From contig JAKSUQ010000001.1 of NCBI GenBank assembly GCA_024408855.1, forward strand, positions 1 to 64,000: DNA of 64,000 bases. The letters run 5' to 3'. Position 1 is the first letter of the stretch. Each line of letters opens with the position of its first letter. Shown here in pieces: positions 60,711 through 64,000 of this stretch. The stretch comes from a bacterium. GTDB lineage: Bacteria > Cyanobacteriota > Vampirovibrionia > Gastranaerophilales > Gastranaerophilaceae. The notes under the pieces are model-generated. The model was not told the DNA's origin and searched no databases. It worked only from the letters and a program-made list of their open reading frames with translations. A program made the translations under genes and the position numbers.

Positions 60711-62468
60711 ATGATATTAGATAAAGTTAATTATCCGAAAGATTTAAAAAATCTTTCCATATCTGAACTTAACTGTTTGGCTGATGAAATTCGTGATTTA
60801 ATTATAAAAAAAGTTAATGTTATGGGCGGTCATATGGCACCTAACTTGGGTTTCATAGAAGCTACGATTGCAATGCATTATGTATTTGATGCGCCTAAAG
60901 ATAAAATGATATTTGATGTTTCGCACCAATGCTACACACACAAGATTTTAACCGGAAGAAAAAACGGTTTTTTAAATCCTGAAGATTATTTGAAATATAC
61001 AGGGTATACCGCACCGGAAGAAAGTGAATATGATTTATTCAAGGTTGGTCATACATCTACTTCCGTTAGTCTGGCCACAGGTGTTGCGAAAGTTAGAGAT
61101 TTGGAAAACGGTAGAGAAAATGTTATAGCAATCTTGGGGGATGGTTCTCTATCCGGTGGAGAAGCTCTTGAGGGATTAAATAATGCCGCTGCATTTAAAT
61201 CAAATTTTATAGTTATATTAAACGATAACGATATGTCTATTGCGGAAAATCAGGGCGGGATGTATGACAATTTGAGGGTATTACGGGAAACGGACGGAAA
61301 AGCGGAAAATAATTTGTTTAAAACATTTGGTTTTGACTATTGCTTTTTAAAAGACGGAAATAATATTGAAAAACTCATTGAAACATTTAAAAATGTCAAG
61401 GACATTAATCATCCTATTGTAGTTCATATTTGTACACAAAAAGGTCATGGATTAGAGGTTGCAGAAAAGAATAAAGAGTTTTTCCATTTTGTAATGCCCA
61501 GAGCTTTAGAGAAAAAAGATGACACAAATGCCGTACCACAAGAAAATTACACTTCACTTATCAAAGAATATCTGTATAATAGAGCAAAAACTGATAACAA
61601 GTTTGTTATTATTAATGCTGCAACTCCCGGTGTGTTTGGGTTTACCCCAGATTTCCGAAAAGAATTGGGCGAGCAATATACAGATGTAGGAATAGCAGAA
61701 GAACATGCAATTGCATTTTCGTCAGCTGTTGCAAAATGCGGAGCAAAACCTGTCTTTACTGTTATGAGTTCTTTTGTTCAAAGAACTTATGATCAATTAT
61801 CTCAGGACTTATGTCTTAATAAATCTCCAATAACTATGTTGGTATATTGGGGCGGAATTTCGGATGCAGATTCAACGCATCTATGTGTTTTTGATATTCC
61901 GCTAATTTCGAACATTCCTAATATGGTGTATCTTGCTCCGACCTGTAAAGAAGAACTTATAGGAATGTTGAATTGGTCAATATCTCAAACAGATCATCCT
62001 GTTGCAATCAGAGTCCCCTCAGGAGATATAAAGGTAACAGATATTGAAGACAAAACAAATTACGCAATGCTTAACAAGTATTCTTTAGAAAACAAAGGAG
62101 AGAAAGTTGCTATAATAGGTTTAGGTAATTTCTTAGAACTTGCACAAAAAACGGCTGAGCTCATAAATAAAAACTTAGGTTTTATGCCGACTATAATTAA
62201 TCCTAAATATATAACAGGAATTGATACAGTTATGCTTGAAAAATTAAAAGAAAATCATAAAATTGTAATTACACTTGAAGACGGAGTTTTAAACGGTGGT
62301 TTTGGTGAAAAAATTTCAAGATATTTAGGAAACTCAGATATCAAAGTTTTAAATTACGGGGCTGAAAAAGAATTCACAGACAGAGTTCCGATAGAAGATC
62401 TATACAAAAGGTACAGATTGACACCTGAACAAATTTGTGAAGATATAACAAAACTGATTAACGATTAA
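60711..62468 (+). CDS. 1-deoxy-D-xylulose-5-phosphate synthase-like enzyme
   Basis: This 585-residue TPP enzyme has DXS architecture: an N-terminal TPP domain (GGHMAPNLG, DVSHQCYTHKILTGR, GHTSTSVSLATGVA, ILGDGSLSGGEALEGLN), a pyrimidine domain (TDVGIAEEHAI) and a transketolase-C domain. DXS condenses pyruvate and glyceraldehyde 3-phosphate as the entry to the MEP pathway; ispG and ispH are in the same window. Several positions differ from standard DXS (LNDNDMSIAENQGG for LNDNEMSISxNVG), and it is about 35 residues short, so a paralogous role is possible. AGAGGAG is 9 nt before ATG. Confidence 0.8.
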   Translation: MILDKVNYPKDLKNLSISELNCLADEIRDLIIKKVNVMGGHMAPNLGFIEATIAMHYVFDAPKDKMIFDVSHQCYTHKILTGRKNGFLNPEDYLKYTGYTAPEESEYDLFKVGHTSTSVSLATGVAKVRDLENGRENVIAILGDGSLSGGEALEGLNNAAAFKSNFIVILNDNDMSIAENQGGMYDNLRVLRETDGKAENNLFKTFGFDYCFLKDGNNIEKLIETFKNVKDINHPIVVHICTQKGHGLEVAEKNKEFFHFVMPRALEKKDDTNAVPQENYTSLIKEYLYNRAKTDNKFVIINAATPGVFGFTPDFRKELGEQYTDVGIAEEHAIAFSSAVAKCGAKPVFTVMSSFVQRTYDQLSQDLCLNKSPITMLVYWGGISDADSTHLCVFDIPLISNIPNMVYLAPTCKEELIGMLNWSISQTDHPVAIRVPSGDIKVTDIEDKTNYAMLNKYSLENKGEKVAIIGLGNFLELAQKTAELINKNLGFMPTIINPKYITGIDTVMLEKLKENHKIVITLEDGVLNGGFGEKISRYLGNSDIKVLNYGAEKEFTDRVPIEDLYKRYRLTPEQICEDITKLIND

Positions 62469-62484
62469 TATTTTTATCATAAAC

Positions 62485-62513
62485 TTGCAAACAAAACTTT
62501 GTTTAATTACAAT
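62485..62513 (+). promoter_or_regulatory. promoter of the two-component genes
   Basis: TTGCAA (62485-62490) and TACAAT (62508-62513) are spaced by 17 bp, about 20 bp before the regulator ATG. This matches the hppA promoter design. Confidence 0.7.
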
Positions 62514-62535
62514 ACTTGTAGGGTAATGGGATTTT

Positions 62536-63243
62536 ATGATTGAGAAAAAAAGAATACTTATTGTTGATGACGATCCGGAAGTGCGTGAACTTCTTGAATT
62601 TGATATTGCTTCAAGCGGATATTTTGTTGATACAGCTGTTGATGGAATGGACGGATTAAATAAAGCATTAAATAACAAGTATGATTTGATATTGTTAGAT
62701 GTTATGATGCCCAAAATGAACGGATTTGATGTTTGCAAAAATATACGACAGGCAAAAATCAATGTGCCGATTCTTATGTTGACTGCAAAAGGTACGATAG
62801 GAGATAAAACTAACGGTTTTGAAAGCGGTGCGGATGATTATCTTGTAAAGCCGTTTGATGTTCAGGAAGTGCTTTTGAGAATAAGAGTCCTATTAAGGAG
62901 ATTTCAACCTCAGGTCGAAACTGTTAATTCTGATGAGATACTTGAAGTCGGAGAAATTGAAATACAACCTGATACTTTAGAATGTATTATTTTAAATAAA
63001 AAAGTTAAACTTACACCGACAGAATTTGAAATTTTATATTGTTTGATGCAACACTTTAATAAACCGGTAACGCTTGCCACATTATTGGACGAAGTTTGGG
63101 GGTATGGAAGTGATGAAGATGTAAGAATGGTTAGGGTTCATGTAGGCGGTTTAAGAAATAAGATTGAATTTGATACAAAATCACCAAAATATTTGCATAC
63201 AGTTACAAATGTCGGTTATAAACTGACACCTTTCGGAGAGTAA
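62536..63243 (+). CDS. OmpR-family response regulator
   Basis: The 235-residue regulator has a receiver with acidic pocket D11-D13, phospho-acceptor D55 (LLDVMMPKMNG) and K105 (YLVKPF). The winged-helix output domain begins near 135 (LEVGEIEIQPDT) and includes the recognition-helix region EDVRMVRVHVGGLRNKIE. It resembles the cyanobacterial RpaB/RpaA group. The downstream gene is its probable kinase. Confidence 0.92.
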   Translation: MIEKKRILIVDDDPEVRELLEFDIASSGYFVDTAVDGMDGLNKALNNKYDLILLDVMMPKMNGFDVCKNIRQAKINVPILMLTAKGTIGDKTNGFESGADDYLVKPFDVQEVLLRIRVLLRRFQPQVETVNSDEILEVGEIEIQPDTLECIILNKKVKLTPTEFEILYCLMQHFNKPVTLATLLDEVWGYGSDEDVRMVRVHVGGLRNKIEFDTKSPKYLHTVTNVGYKLTPFGE

Positions 63244-63244
63244 A

Positions 63245-64000
63245 ATGTCAAGATTTTTCAGCAAAAGACGCCTTAAAATAGCCGAACAAATTATTATTGT
63301 AATGTTTTTTGCTGTAATAATACCTATGACAATAAGCGGTCTATTCATTAACAATATAAACCAACACTCAAACAGAGCCCAATTAAGAGATGCAGCTATT
63401 GTCCTTGCAAATATTGTGGCAGAAGAAGTGGAGATTTTTAAAAATTCGATTGATAATGAACTCTCTCAGATTGGCACAACAGTCGAGTATTATAATTCAC
63501 CAGAATTAACTGATGAATATCTTAATACGATAAAAAAAGATATGCATTTTTATAAAGAATTGAGATTAATCAAACAGAAAGATTTGAAAAATTTTGAAAA
63601 TTACGAATTAAATAATGATTATTTGGTCTATAAAAAAGAACTTTCAAATGGTGATTTTTTAACAGCGGTTATTGATATAAAGATACTAAGAGATAATATC
63701 TATAAAACGGTAGATCAGGATAAGCGACAAATATATGTTTTGGCAGGAACGGATAATAAACTTCTCGCATCAGTCAATTATAAAGAGGATGTTTTTAAAA
63801 GTAGCTTGGAACAGTTACCGAAAAAACTTGTGGATAATAAATCTACAATATTCGGAAAAATAAAAAATCAACCGCTTGCTTATTATAAAAAAACAGATCC
63901 TGATATTACAATTATTGTAAATACGACGGAAGATGTTACAAGACACCTTATTGATAACAACAGAGATAGAATTATTCTTGCGGTATTGCTTACCATGCTC
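63245..64000 (+). CDS. N-terminal part of a sensor (probable histidine kinase), cut by the window edge
   Basis: The frame from ATG 63245 is open to the end of the window (252 codons). GGAGAG lies 4 nt before ATG, overlapping the end of the regulator gene. The protein has a membrane helix at residues about 15-36 (QIIIVMFFAVIIPMTISGLF). An extracytoplasmic sensor domain of about 200 residues follows, and a second membrane helix begins near 246 (IILAVLLTML). This is the layout of a sensor kinase, and the upstream regulator gene supports it; the kinase domain would lie beyond the edge. Confidence 0.75.
   Translation, partial: MSRFFSKRRLKIAEQIIIVMFFAVIIPMTISGLFINNINQHSNRAQLRDAAIVLANIVAEEVEIFKNSIDNELSQIGTTVEYYNSPELTDEYLNTIKKDMHFYKELRLIKQKDLKNFENYELNNDYLVYKKELSNGDFLTAVIDIKILRDNIYKTVDQDKRQIYVLAGTDNKLLASVNYKEDVFKSSLEQLPKKLVDNKSTIFGKIKNQPLAYYKKTDPDITIIVNTTEDVTRHLIDNNRDRIILAVLLTML

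Overview
The window is AT-rich and gene-dense. It most likely comes from a gut-type, non-photosynthetic relative of Cyanobacteria (Vampirovibrionia/Melainabacteria, order Gastranaerophilales). This is inference from gene content. An outer-membrane POTRA/beta-barrel protein shows a Gram-negative envelope. There is a cyanobacterial-style sigma factor, an OmpR-family regulator, MEP-pathway isoprenoid genes, an ADP-forming acetyl-CoA synthetase and a membrane pyrophosphatase typical of fermenters, and a hook-associated flagellar cap protein. A coiled-coil protein starting MGMAASQAR belongs to a family I remember from Gastranaerophilales genomes. No rRNA is present to settle the taxonomy.

Layout. 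1-8.2 kb (+): a gene tail, membrane pyrophosphatase, a small coiled-coil protein, a transketolase C-terminal half overlapping ftsE-ftsX, an HDOD protein, a degenerate receiver/GGDEF-like protein and an isochorismatase-family hydrolase. 8.2-15 kb: gatB and a membrane protein (-), rplS-rbgA (+), a radical SAM protein (-) and an ABC ATPase (+). 15-20 kb: ribF with a formyltransferase (+) facing an aroC-aroK-aroB operon (-). 20-25 kb: ispG with a small secreted protein (-), a phosphodiesterase, ispH-rpsA (+) and an acyl-ACP thioesterase (-). 25-28 kb: a sigma factor and two lineage-type hypotheticals.

28,044-37,387 is a 9.3-kb integrative element inserted in the initiator tRNA gene. It is bounded by 46-bp direct repeats, one inside the intact tRNA-fMet and one a detached 3' fragment. 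It carries a tyrosine integrase translationally coupled to a serine recombinase, an excisionase, an HUH-type Rep, a PDZ protein, a MerR regulator, an ImmA/IrrE-PIN toxin-antitoxin-like pair and, next to the left end, a three-gene cassette of a membrane protein and two different TIR proteins. The cassette looks like a TIR-signalling (Thoeris-like) defence system with a small membrane protein as candidate effector.

37.4-44.6 kb: a TpsB/FhaC-type outer-membrane protein, ADP-forming acetyl-CoA synthetase, aspartate kinase with a small secreted protein, and a small hypothetical. 44.6-56.3 kb is one open reading frame of 3,887 codons with clear FliD (flagellar cap) N and C termini. Between them lie about 28 divergent repeat modules, partly amplified as four-module blocks, and one GLUG-type inserted domain. 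It is the most unusual gene in the window. 56.5-64 kb: a compact kinase-like protein (-), then lysA-cdaA-yitT-type gene-dxs-like (+), and an OmpR-family regulator followed by the start of its probable sensor kinase, cut by the window edge.

Several genes (aroC, ispG, the thioesterase and the ABC ATPase) have a -10 hexamer exactly 6 nt before the ATG and no Shine-Dalgarno sequence, which suggests leaderless transcripts. Others have strong GGAGG-type sites.
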